From Halocafeteria seosinensis (taxonomy: Eukaryota; Sar; Bigyra; Bicosoecida): a DNA stretch of 64,000 nucleotides. Below the pieces are notes generated by a model. It made no database searches. It had not been told where the DNA came from and saw only the letters and a program-made list of their open reading frames with translations. Each line of letters starts with the position of its first letter. Positions within the stretch are counted from its first letter, which is position 1. The DNA lies in assembly GCA_001687465.1 (NCBI GenBank), contig LVLI01000250.1:41898-105897 (forward strand), read 5' to 3'. A program made the position numbers and the translations under genes. Shown here in pieces: positions 45,866-56,368 of the stretch.

Positions 45866-47755
45866 TTAACCGATAAAAGACTCTACTGCGTCAAAGACAT
45901 CAAGATTCGCCTTTGGTGCGTCTGCACTGCTAAATGGGCCCCAGAAGCTATCGTCACCTTTGTTTCGAATTTCAATATTTCTGCATTCGGATAGAGTCAA
46001 GCTAAAACGAAGTTCCTTCATTCGTTGACATGCTTCTTGGCGTGCTTGAGCAACATTACCGCCATTCTTCCTTACTTCGACCAAGTAAAGCTCAGAGTCG
46101 AGTTCTGAGACAATATTCTTAACATGCTCGTCTACATCTGAACCTGAGGCTTCTAAGAATTCAAACCCTTCGGTACGCTGAAGCGGATTTGCTTTCGCCA
46201 AGAAATCATGAGTGTTTGGGCAGTGAAATGCAGCATATGAGTCAGGGGAATCTTCGGCCTTCTGGAAGAGGTATTTTGCAAGAAAGGCTGGATATCTCTG
46301 AATCGATTTGGGAATCCAGCAGATCCAACTATGGGTATCCTCGCTCTTTTGTTTCCGCGCAAATATCAGGTTGTGATCATGTATCAAAAATTCTTGAAGT
46401 GCTCCTGGAAAGTTGCTGTCAATCTGGTTTCGAAAGCCAATATAGTCCGGAACAAGACTCCAAGCGCTACCAGTCTTTGCATCGGCCAAGTCGGTTGCAA
46501 GAGAATCTCCCGCGGTTTTCCATTGAATACATAGAACCGCTTGGTTGTCTCCACCCCATTCATTCAGATTCCACATTGCCTTCTGTAGTTCAGCAGGGTC
46601 TCGCTTTGGTGCTAACCCCGGGGTACTCTTTCGCGAATCGAACAAGTCTTCCAGAGAGACCTTCTCATCTACACCGTCTGTATGAAGTATGAAGACATCT
46701 CCAGGCTTGTGAGTGTGTACGATAATTTCAGGTTCAAAACGGCAAGGTCGAGCTAGCGACAGATAAGTTTGCTGAACTTTTGTGTTTGTACTGAACCGTT
46801 CCTCGTCCATATCCTCCCACACGAAATCGGCCATTTCATTGAACTCCAGGAAGGTCTGTTCCACTACCTTGCAGTGAAGGTCGCCGATATTTCGTGTGCA
46901 GGCAACATAGTTATATGCACCAATACCAACCTGTGTACGAAATCCCCCATAACCATCGAACAAGTAGTGTCCTTCAACGCTGAGTATGTGGGCCTTTTCC
47001 GGTTCCTCGTCCGCAGCATGGTTTTTGGCCCATTGTCGCTCTGTGAATCCTAAGTATTCTTGCATTCTTTCCGGAGTGGAGGATTCCGTGAAAACTGGTA
47101 GCTGCCGCTTCTTCTGCCCTCTTGTCTTCCTCATCGAGAACTGTTGACATGTAACCGTGTCGCAAAATTTCGCAGTGAGGGACTGAACGTCGGAAATATG
47201 TCTAGTTTGACTGTCACCAAGATGGATCTGAACTGCCTTGTCAGGGTATAAGATGAGTATCTCCAAGGTGGATCCATCGTGGCCCTTCGGACCCTGTCTG
47301 CAAAATGTGCCTTTGGTCCATCGCTGGCCTTCCATGGCTTCCAATTGCATTGCTTCACGACGGCGACTCAAGTGATGCTTCCATGGATTGAATAGTATTC
47401 GTAATTCCAACTCAAGAAATATTTGTTTTAGTACAAACGGGTCATCCAACGAGTCCTGATGCTCTTGGAGTGCACCTGGAAGTAGCTCCACAAGTCTATC
47501 CGCAGTCCAACATCCACCATGTCCATCTGCTATTCCAAACGCCGCTACCGGTCCTTCCGTCTTCTGCTCAAAAAATACCATAAAGGAGCGGTCTTCCATG
47601 CAATTACGAGTACTGCACCGCTCCAACTGCAAAACGTCTAAGTACATATTCCTATTGCTGATAGGCAACGAACTGTCACGGGAACGGGAAGGGGAACCCG
47701 ACACACTATGCTCAGTGCGCTTCCACCACAAATGTTTAGTACTACAACCAAACAT
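45866..47755 (-). CDS. PP2C-like protein phosphatase with C-terminal extension
   Basis: A single uninterrupted frame of 629 residues. The metal-dependent PPM/PP2C motifs are present in order: NCMEDRS, AAFGIADGHGG, GHDGSTLEILILYPD with IHLGDSQTR, VACTRNIGDLHCK, FILHTDGVDE and GGDNQAVLCIQW. The metal-binding Asp residues expected in these motifs are retained, so activity is plausible. An insertion of about 60 basic residues (MRKTRGQKKRQ) sits in the middle. The last 190 residues, from about 440, match nothing I recognise. No signal peptide or membrane segment is seen. Its start codon faces the DCC gene across 329 bp. Confidence 0.85.
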   Translation of the reverse strand: MFGCSTKHLWWKRTEHSVSGSPSRSRDSSLPISNRNMYLDVLQLERCSTRNCMEDRSFMVFFEQKTEGPVAAFGIADGHGGCWTADRLVELLPGALQEHQDSLDDPFVLKQIFLELELRILFNPWKHHLSRRREAMQLEAMEGQRWTKGTFCRQGPKGHDGSTLEILILYPDKAVQIHLGDSQTRHISDVQSLTAKFCDTVTCQQFSMRKTRGQKKRQLPVFTESSTPERMQEYLGFTERQWAKNHAADEEPEKAHILSVEGHYLFDGYGGFRTQVGIGAYNYVACTRNIGDLHCKVVEQTFLEFNEMADFVWEDMDEERFSTNTKVQQTYLSLARPCRFEPEIIVHTHKPGDVFILHTDGVDEKVSLEDLFDSRKSTPGLAPKRDPAELQKAMWNLNEWGGDNQAVLCIQWKTAGDSLATDLADAKTGSAWSLVPDYIGFRNQIDSNFPGALQEFLIHDHNLIFARKQKSEDTHSWICWIPKSIQRYPAFLAKYLFQKAEDSPDSYAAFHCPNTHDFLAKANPLQRTEGFEFLEASGSDVDEHVKNIVSELDSELYLVEVRKNGGNVAQARQEACQRMKELRFSLTLSECRNIEIRNKGDDSFWGPFSSADAPKANLDVFDAVESFIG

Positions 47756-48084
47756 ATTGTTCCTTCTTTACTTGAACGCAAACGACGAAACAAAGATCTC
47801 TCTACGAACGTAAAGAAGTTACTTCCGACTTCTGGGACTTGCTGACAGACTGAATAAGCTGAGTTACGATTACATGCACAACTTGTAGTGCACATGCAAA
47901 CAGCGCACGCCTATGAAAATACAAACGAGAAGCAAGTCTGAAATCGAAAAACGCCCCTACTTTGACTTCGAAGTCAGGTACCACACACCGCAGTCAGGTT
48001 GGGACGGGAAGTCTTCGTCCTCAGCTTGAAGTTCTACCCTCCTCTGCGAGTCACTGACGTCAGACATCGTGAATTAGACGGTGT
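47756..48084. promoter_or_regulatory. Divergent promoter with a perfect CRE-type palindrome
   Basis: A 329-bp spacer between PP2C-like and DCC start codons. TGACGTCA, the palindromic bZIP site, lies at 48055-48062, 22 bases upstream of the chosen DCC start. Confidence 0.4.
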
Positions 48085-48747
48085 ATGCGCATTGATTTGA
48101 CCCTAGGTACAATATTGGGAATAGACGGAGACACTTTGTGCAGAGTATGGGGACGATTTTGCTGGCAGTTTGGACCGGCAAGAGACATGGAAGCAATGAA
48201 CTCAGACCAACATGCGGTGCTCTTATTTGATGGAGTGTGCCATTTGTACGTCATTTGCTATTCTACAACACGGTCCTTCTTCTCTGAACTCTTACTAGGG
48301 TGTAATAACTTGTGCAGATGCGATAATACAGTACGCTTTATAATTCCACGAGATCCCGAGGGACGAATTCGGTTTGCACCGATTCAAAGCGAGGCGGGGA
48401 AGCCATATTTGGACCACTTTCAGCTCGATAAGGCCGAAGCTCTAAAATCTTTAATTTTCATTGAAAATGGGAAAATGTACCGAAAATCAGCAGCAGCCGT
48501 TCGGATAGCGCATTATCTCTCGTTTCCGTGGTATTTGCTAGGATATATTGGAAGTGTGGTCCCGCAGTTCATTGGAGATTCCTGCTACGACTTCGTCGCT
48601 AATCATCGATACCAGTGGTTTGGGAAATCGGATACATGCATACTACCTTCGAAGAATGTCAAAAAGCGTTATTTGCCTGGTGCTGAAAGAACATTGTGGA
48701 CTGCGGAGGAAATAGGGGAAGTTACCGGAAAGGAAAAGAATAGCTAG
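48085..48747 (+). CDS. DCC-family thiol-disulfide oxidoreductase (DUF393)
   Basis: A small protein of the DCC family, named for its DxxCxxC motif and predicted to act in thiol-disulfide exchange. Two exons (48085-48245, 48318-48747) join in frame into 196 residues. The intron falls between the two active-site Cys codons, so the motif FDGVCHLC exists only after splicing. Further family motifs are VRFIIPRDPEGRIRFAPIQ, KSAAAVRIAHYL, DFVANHRYQWFG and the C-terminal RYLPG. The start at 48085 gives about 35 extra N-terminal residues; a Met at 48187 would give a standard-length protein. No clear targeting peptide is seen. Confidence 0.88.
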   Translation: MRIDLTLGTILGIDGDTLCRVWGRFCWQFGPARDMEAMNSDQHAVLLFDGVCHLYVICYSTTRSFFSELLLGCNNLCRCDNTVRFIIPRDPEGRIRFAPIQSEAGKPYLDHFQLDKAEALKSLIFIENGKMYRKSAAAVRIAHYLSFPWYLLGYIGSVVPQFIGDSCYDFVANHRYQWFGKSDTCILPSKNVKKRYLPGAERTLWTAEEIGEVTGKEKNS

Positions 48748-48982
48748 ATGCCAACTACAGTTTAGAGTTAGTATAAAGGTCAAGCTTTTTCGGCGTCACC
48801 GCCTTCTGGAAATAGACGGAATACCGGTAGATGATCCGCTCATGTCGAAAGGACTGAAAGAGCGTCGGTCTGGTTAATGCTCTTGTACCTCTTCTGCGGA
48901 TTCTGAGATACCGTTACCATTTATACACAGAAGTATTAGGTTTATCCCACCAGTTGAATGCTAATGTTAATAGATTCGCTAT
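48748..48982. other. Convergent 3' spacer between DCC and calpain genes
   Basis: A 235-bp spacer expected to hold both 3' UTRs. No features are recognised. Confidence 0.35.
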
Positions 48983-51900
48983 TTATGTAGTTGGATGATC
49001 AGAAGGGAGCTGAGGAAGCTTCTCTTTCCCAGTGGATGAGTCCGTCTCTGTGTCAAGGAGCGGAGCTCGACTGTACACCCGAAGAACGTATTCTCTTTCA
49101 ATGTCGGGCTCAAATGTAGAGACGAACAGAACGTAAGGTTCATCGGACGGCTTGATGTCTACTTCTAGTGTTACTTCCCGGGTAGGCATAAATGTCGTCT
49201 TGGCAACTGCCTGCCCAACAAACAACTTGCGAATTCGTTTAACCCCGTTTTTAACTAGCTGCACAGGTAGTCAACCGTAAGAAAATTAGAGCCATTATAA
49301 GGACCAGTAATTTATCTATGCTTACCATAGGAGCAATTGCCTCAAAATCCCGCCCGCTGCTGGCGCTTTCTTTTTGAGCCAAGTTGACGAAGATTGTGGT
49401 AGGGGCTGAAGGCTTGATTAGATAGTGAGGATTTGTCCAGCAAGTCTCAGGGTAGTTCACGCAACCACCTGCTGTACTGCCTCTCTTCCAGCCTCCGTGC
49501 ATTACGTATCTGTAGTATCCATGACGTAAACAAGATGAGGATTCCGGCAAGAGTCTTGAAAGTGTACGTACCGATGCCATCCTCCTTCTTCTGATGCACT
49601 CTTAAACCGCCTTACAATGTACAGGGTTGCAAAGTGTTCAGTAAAATCCTGGAATGACATCCAAAACGTTCCATCATCGCCATCGGCACCTTGAGGGTCA
49701 TACCCGGTAATCCGTTTCATCCGTTTAGTCCAACTCTTCTTGTCCTTGTCGCCCCACCTGGATACGGTAAGCGAAAAGCCATTGGGTTTTTTATATTCAC
49801 TCTCTGTGAACCCTTGAGAAACTTACTTCCCGTTCCATTCGGTCTTTCCATGGGGATTTCGCAGCTGGAGAAGATGGTGTGTGCCGAACTGATCCGCTCC
49901 CTCCACCAGTTTCAAAATCGAATATGCATGTCCGTAAACAATTCCTTTGGAGCTAACATTTGTGTCTTTACCAGCGTGGCTACCACATCCCATCAGGTAC
50001 CCGTTTCGGTAAAAGTTCATAAGTTTTTCCCAAAGGCTTCCGTCCATGACCTCTTGTTTGACAGAAGAAGTATTCAACTCCATATTGGAACCGTGCCCAC
50101 CAGTAATGTCGACTAAAGCGGTGCAAACATGACCGCCTGCAACAAGGCGAAGCATATATAGCAGCGTAGAACACCGAATTCGGAGTTGATGAATGGCCAC
50201 TTACCCTCTATCACCTCATACTGCCCGTAAAACTTAGCATACGCCTTCTCGAGCAGCATCGACCATAAAGAAGAGTAGTTTCGACTGAAAACAAAAAGGG
50301 GGTAGGCAAGCTTATCTCTTCCAGTGAACTGTCCAGCGTAGAGCTTCTCAGGGTTGTCCCGAGGATAGTACCGGTCACCGTACACAGGTACTCTGAATTA
50401 GGGATGTCGATAATCAAGGCTACCACATGAACTGAGCGCGACTCGTGCTAACGAAACCTACACCTACCTATCATCAACCAGCACCGGTGTCCAGAGCCCA
50501 TTCTTGAAGAACTTCACTACATACGCTCCGGCTGGATTGTATTCCTTTGTAACGAACACCTCATTCAGTATTTCCGGGTGTAGCGCGGCTACAGAGAAGG
50601 CAGCCAAGAGCCAGCAATCTCCTAGAATCCCTTGCTTTACATCGTCCGGATCCCAATCTGCAAAATTGCAACATCATATAGCAGTCAACTGAGTAGTAAA
50701 GCACTTGGATCACGTACGATTCCCTCGCGGATTCAAGGCCGGACTTATAGCAAAGTGCTCGGGACGCTGCCATTCATCATGCACACTGGCCTTTTCCAAA
50801 ATTCCGGGTCCTAGAGCTTCGCCGCCGTCAAACTCAGTGTCAATGAAACGCTCTCCCGTTTCGTTGTATCTGTCCTGGATCTGCTGAAATTTGCGCATCA
50901 TCTGTTCGTAGGCCACTTGGTCCACCTCATCAGAATCCGGCTTAAGTTTTTCTCGGAGCTCCTTTTCACGGCGTTCTCTTTCCGTTTCTTCCTGCTCTTC
51001 TCTTCGTCTTCTTTCTTCTTCTTCCTGCTGTCGTCGTTCTTCTTCGCGCTCCCGCTCTTCTTTTTCGCGGCGTCGCCGCTCCAATTCTTCCTCTTCCCGC
51101 CGTTTTCTCTCCTCTTCCTGGCGCCTCCATTCTCTGAGCTCTTCCTTTCGAATTTCTTCTTCTTCTTTGCGCTGTCGCTCACGTTCCTCTTCCTCACGTT
51201 TCCGGCGCTCTTCGTCTTGTCTTTCCCGTTCTGCTTTACGCCTTGCTTCTTCATCCCGTCGTTTTCTTTCTTCCTCTTCACGACGATGCCGTTCTTCTAT
51301 TTCCCTCCGACGTTTTTCCTCCTCCTCTTGTCTTCTTTTGCGCTCTTCTTCTTCCCGACGCAGCCTCTCTCGTTCTTGTCGTCTGCGTTCTTCCTCTTCG
51401 GCTTTCCGGTGTCGCTCTTCCTCTTCTCGCTTCCGCCGTGCTTCTTCCAACCGCCGCTTCCGCTCCTGCTCCTCTTGCTCTCGTTGTTTGCGTAGCCTCT
51501 CAGCTTCCTCTTGTTTGCGTCTCTCTGCTTCTTCTCGACGCTTCCGTTCTGCAATTCAGAATATGGAGTAAATCTTGAAAGTTGCATCGAAAAGGAATTG
51601 AGTCTAACAACGTACCAATTTCTTTACGACGTCGTTCCGCCTCATCGCATTCTTGCTTTCTCCTCTTTTCTTCCTCCAGTCGTTGTTTTTGCCATTCTCG
51701 ATAGGCACTGTACAACTGCTGAAGATCTTCGTAAAAGTGTTTCCCCACTTGGGTACCATACTTCGTAAATATTTCTGAAATAAGGCTGTCCTTACGCTCA
51801 GCTGCCTTATGGGAGACCCTTAATGCGTTTGTCATAGTGAGCGAGGGGTTTTCGACGTCCTGTACCCCCTCAGCATCGCGAACACCATCGTCATCTGTAT

Positions 51901-54900
51901 CGCGCGGGGTGCGAGGTGTGCTAGGATCAGCGCTTGGCAGACGACGGCCTGTAATAAGTGACCAAGCCTTTCTAAGGGTGCTAATGGTCTGGGAAGAAGC
52001 CTGGTCGGTCAAGGATAGGGCGGAGGTTTCTACACTCCATTGCAAAAACTTTGTCCAGTCAGTTTTAATCAGCGTGTCAGCCAGAAAACCACGAGACACA
52101 ATAGATCGCTCCAACGACGCCAAAGCAACGATCCATTTTTCATTGGCAACAGATGTATTGTCATCTACGTCTTTTAGCTTTTCGAGTCGCGACTCTTCCG
52201 GAGCTGGAGGAAGAGATGTACCACACTTGCCACAAGAAAGGACGCGTAGCAGATATTTACCAAGCCTAGACCACAAAATGTCACGAAATTGCCCAGTTTG
52301 CTTGCGGAAGCTTGTTTCCCCTGAGAGACACTCTTGTGGCAATGTCAGCAACGTGTTCCACGCCTCAGATACAGACACAGTTTCTACGTCTTCTGTCTCG
52401 TCTTTTTTGAAGCTATGAAGATTGTGTTGAACTCGAGCAGCCGTTTCGGATATTGAATCTTGAAAAATTCGCCACAGCCCACCTTGAAGACTTCGGAGAA
52501 CGGTGGCGGTTGCAGGCTCAAAGTCCGACTTGCCACCGTTTGCCTGCTCACCCTCCATTTGTTCCAAAAGCGTGGAAGCCAGGCTGCCTGAAGTGTTATG
52601 CAAAGCTTCACATGACTTGAAGAACCGGTAGTTGCAGCTCCATTGTATGTCTAGCTGATACCAGAAGTATCCCACCTGGGCAATCACCAAAACAATCACT
52701 CCGGCGTAGGCAGGAGAAATGAACACGACAATAGCCATAGACCAAGCAATCACCATCAAGACAGAAACAAATACCAATAGTTGTGGCTGAACCGAGACTG
52801 ATAGCCCTCCTGAAGAGCTGTCTGAGTACACGAATGGAGAAGATGTGGTGAGGAGCGTGATGTAAGTGGTGGTTCCGTCGTTCTCGTCCGACCAGAGCCG
52901 ATGGCTATATACAAAGTAGACACCGTACGCAAACAGTAGGAACGCGCCTAGAAGGTAAGGAACGCTTATCCACGCTACACCGGCCACATGGTTGTCGAAA
53001 GCAACAACATCTACGACAGTCATTGTGATGCATCCGATTACGATGGCGGCTAGAATCCCTTTCCAAACCCGTCTCCAGGAAGGAAAAATATAATTGGAAT
53101 TTGACTTGTAATGGTGAAGCGTGGCAAAGGACATTGCAACTAAAAAGAATACCACTGCATCGGACGAAATTCAAGGAATGCAATCATGAGCTGCGACGGA
53201 TGATAACAACTTACCCAGAACAGACACCGTGATCCGAAAATCCCCGAAAATAGACATTCCCAGAATAATGCAACCAAGTAGCAAAAGTCCACTGACACCA
53301 ATTCCAGCCCATATGTACCGTCCCGGGCGTTGGCGCTGTCGCACATCATACCAAAAGATACTGCAAGAAAAATATGCATACGACTAAGATAAGAAGATAC
53401 ACCAGTATGTGAGGACGGCGAGTCTTACCCGGACACAGTCAAACCAAGTATTGCCATGAACCCCACAAACGTGATGACAGTGGCCACGAGTCTGTTTTCA
53501 CTACCTTTTTCCAAGTTAAACACTACAGCATGCAATGCGACGTGAAAGAACAAGGCAAGTGCACCACACCCGACTTGAAACCAATGAAACTCAAGCGTAT
53601 AGATGTAGTGCATAGTTGCGTAGGAAGTCAAAACCAAGGCAGCAATCACCATGCTGACTGACCACCCAATCCATCGAGGGGACAAGCCTTCGGCGATTAC
53701 TGCACCCATCGAAGCCAGCAGCACAAAAAATGATAAACCAAGAAAGAGGTTTTTCCAGTTCTTTTTCACGCTGTCATCCATGTTTACCGTCGATTTGCAA
53801 CAAGTAAACAGCGCTTTCGATTTCTTGAGGACAGTTTTCCAACCAAGGCCACCTTCTAGCAGCAAGTCGAAATCTTGTTCCCGCAAGTTAAGGTACAGCA
53901 ATCCAGCACTTATCAAGGCGGAAGGTAGAAATGCGGTGATGCCAACTACCACCATGGAGCCAGTGGGGATGAAGATCAGCATCCCTACCAACAAAACGAG
54001 CAACGCACTAGCCCCTACGGTGACTGTCATGAGCCTCCCTTGGATGGTCGCTGCGTCGGGTGTGGCTTTAAGGCGACTGCGAATGCTCTGTACAGTCATG
54101 TACACCGGAATGTACGCTAGCACCAGTCCAGCTGCAGCAATCGCGAACGTCCATTGCTCATGGGCTTGGTCGATAACAAAAACTTCGTTATTAGGAAGAT
54201 TATCAGATGACTCCATGACAAAGGCGAACAGAGTTATTAGTCCACCAAACAGTAGTGTTGCAACTACCAGCACTTCCGCTGCCGTTGTTAATCGGAAATG
54301 ATACCATTTACGTTCTTCATTCGCCTCGTTCTCAGATGCTGATTCTGGTGTCACAGACTTTGTCCTATCGGTACCGAAAGTTGACGCCAGAAGCTTCCTC
54401 ACGTTGTTCCTAGTCTTTGTGTCAGACTTTTCCATATTGCGACGCAGGTTCTGAAACGCCTGTCTGCCTGCTAGATGAGCGAGATAAAGGCCTAAGACAA
54501 GATAGACAAAACTTATACCAAGCAACCAAAATCGCGCTCCGAAGGCGATCACTCCGAATCGGGACAGGAGCGTGGCAAACACTAACTGCTTCAGCGACGT
54601 CAAGACGCGTACCCGTTGAGACAGCATTATGATAATGTCGAACAATACGATGGCTGATGAGGTTGTGAACCCCAAGTAGCGCCCCGAAAAGATTGAGTCT
54701 TCAGCTTCGAAGAAGTTGATGACAATGTAGACAACGAGAACCAGTAAAGACAAACCATACCAGGGAGATATGTATCGATACAGTCGCCCTTCCTGAACGT
54801 CCGACGGAGACGTATAACAGATCCAAGAAAAAAGATCAGAATTGGCTTTCTGCTTCTTTGGGGGGCTATATTCGTCCACGTCGTTAGTCAACCCCAAGCG

Positions 54901-55895
54901 GGCGACGAAAGTATCCCCTATATTCTCATCCCCTTTACCCCCATCTTTAAATTGCACCTTTACAGCTTCGACAAGCACATCCAATATGGAGAAAACCTGG
55001 CCAAATTCGTGATGTCGGTAGAAGTACAATAGCATAAAAAAACTGTTGATACCTAAGAAGATCCACGAGGCTGCTACGTAGCTGTACTGGAACTTGAATT
55101 CATTGGAACGTTCGTCAAATACTCCGTTGCCTCGGAAGAGCACAATAAATTGGAATATCCATAGGGCTGTAACGGTAACTACAGCAGTAATCCCGCTGAT
55201 CCCGATGTTCTTAAAGTAGTTTACTGTTGCGCGCCAGGGCTGAGCCACATATATCGTCAAGGCAGACGCGCTCTCCCCTTCAGCTCGGGGTGTGGCATTT
55301 CGGGTAGGGCTACTCTGCAGCGTACGTTCAAACTCTTGTTGCAGCTCAGCGAGTCCTTGAGTCCGAACAGTACTCAGACGGTATCCAGTCCTCATCTGAC
55401 GCAAAACAGTGTAGCTGATGAGCATTATAGAGGGTATCAAGATCAAAACATATATACCGATGATCGTGGGTTCCACAGACGATGCTGTGGTGATGCCCCT
55501 GTAAGCAATAAAACAAAAAGAGGAGAGCCTGGTCATCCTCAGTGTCCGTCTCACTACCCAACCTCGTGCAATACTTACCAGGCTACTGCCGTAGCTAGAC
55601 TGAGGACGGTGGCCAATACCAAGGTTATGTATTGGATAGCAGGGTGCAAACACATGCTATTCGTGTACACCCATGGAATGATTCGACGAAATCGGGGAAC
55701 TTTGAAAATGAAAGGGAGTGCGGCGACGACAGATAGCAGTAACCAGGGGATACCAAACCCCAAGAAAATGTCACGAAATGTTTCCGCTTCATCATCATCA
55801 AACACGAGTCCAAATTCGTTGAAAATCGAATCCGATCCTGCAATGTCTTCAGTGAGAGACCTTGTGTCCTCACTGGCGCTTGTGACAAACGCCAT
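48983..55895 (-). CDS. Giant transmembrane calpain (DEK1-type) with long charged helix
   Basis: Eleven exons (55579-55895, 53429-55498, 53215-53360, 51616-53154, 50718-51548, 50468-50657, 50205-50392, 49827-50136, 49572-49757, 49326-49509, 48983-49258) join in frame into 2078 residues. The first 1000 or so residues hold many hydrophobic segments in blocks separated by large polar loops, as in plant DEFECTIVE KERNEL1 (about 2160 residues). From about 1335 to 1560 runs an almost pure E/R/K-rich helix. The calpain protease follows: RFIDTEFDGGEALGP, QGILGDCWLLAAF (catalytic Cys about 1649), GIVYGHAYSILK (His), LRNPHGKTEW (Asn), DDGTFWMSFQDF. A calpain C2-like domain with YVLFVSTFEPDIE closes the protein. 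The first ATG is taken at 55895; the frame stays open upstream only from a GTG. All protease residues are intact, so activity is likely. Confidence 0.88.
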
Positions 55896-56368
55896 AGTTA
55901 GATGTCCGTTCAAAAACAAAATGTTGGTGAATTCTGCCTGTTTCACTCTTTCTTGCTCAGATTCAAGCGCCGAGACACTCGTCTGTGGAAGCGGCAGACA
56001 AAGGCACGAACAAGAGAATTGGTTGAGAACCGATTCTTGCTATGGTAGTGCCCTGTGTGTCCCTGTATAAAGGTTCCAAAAGACTAACCGTAAGAAAACG
56101 AGGGGGCGCCCGGATACACTCCCTCACAAGCGCGTGTTTCCCAGTGTATACACTAACAAGAACAAATCCACTACTAATAGTGAATACTAAAGCTTTAAAG
56201 ACGAGGATACGTCACGTAGAAACAACTAACAACACTGTATAAGCCTCTAAAACTAGCAAGATCCTCCAAAGACCTTCACAAAGGGTTCATCGTCCTATTT
56301 CAGGCCCCTTGGTAGTCTCCATTACACTGGTATGTCGTATTTACACATTCGCTGATTCTGCAGCATAG
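55896..56368. promoter_or_regulatory. Divergent promoter between calpain and KAE1
   Basis: A 473-bp spacer. ACGTCACGT near 56209 is an ACGT-core element. Nothing else is recognised. Confidence 0.3.

Noticed and set aside
50917..51571. Long plus-strand frames rich in Phe/Ser/Leu or Arg/Ser
   Set aside because: They are the complement of the E/R/K-rich helix of the calpain gene; repetitive GAR codons leave the opposite strand open.
55896..55946. Upstream start for the calpain at 55946
   Set aside because: The codon there is GTG, not ATG; the first ATG in frame is at 55895.
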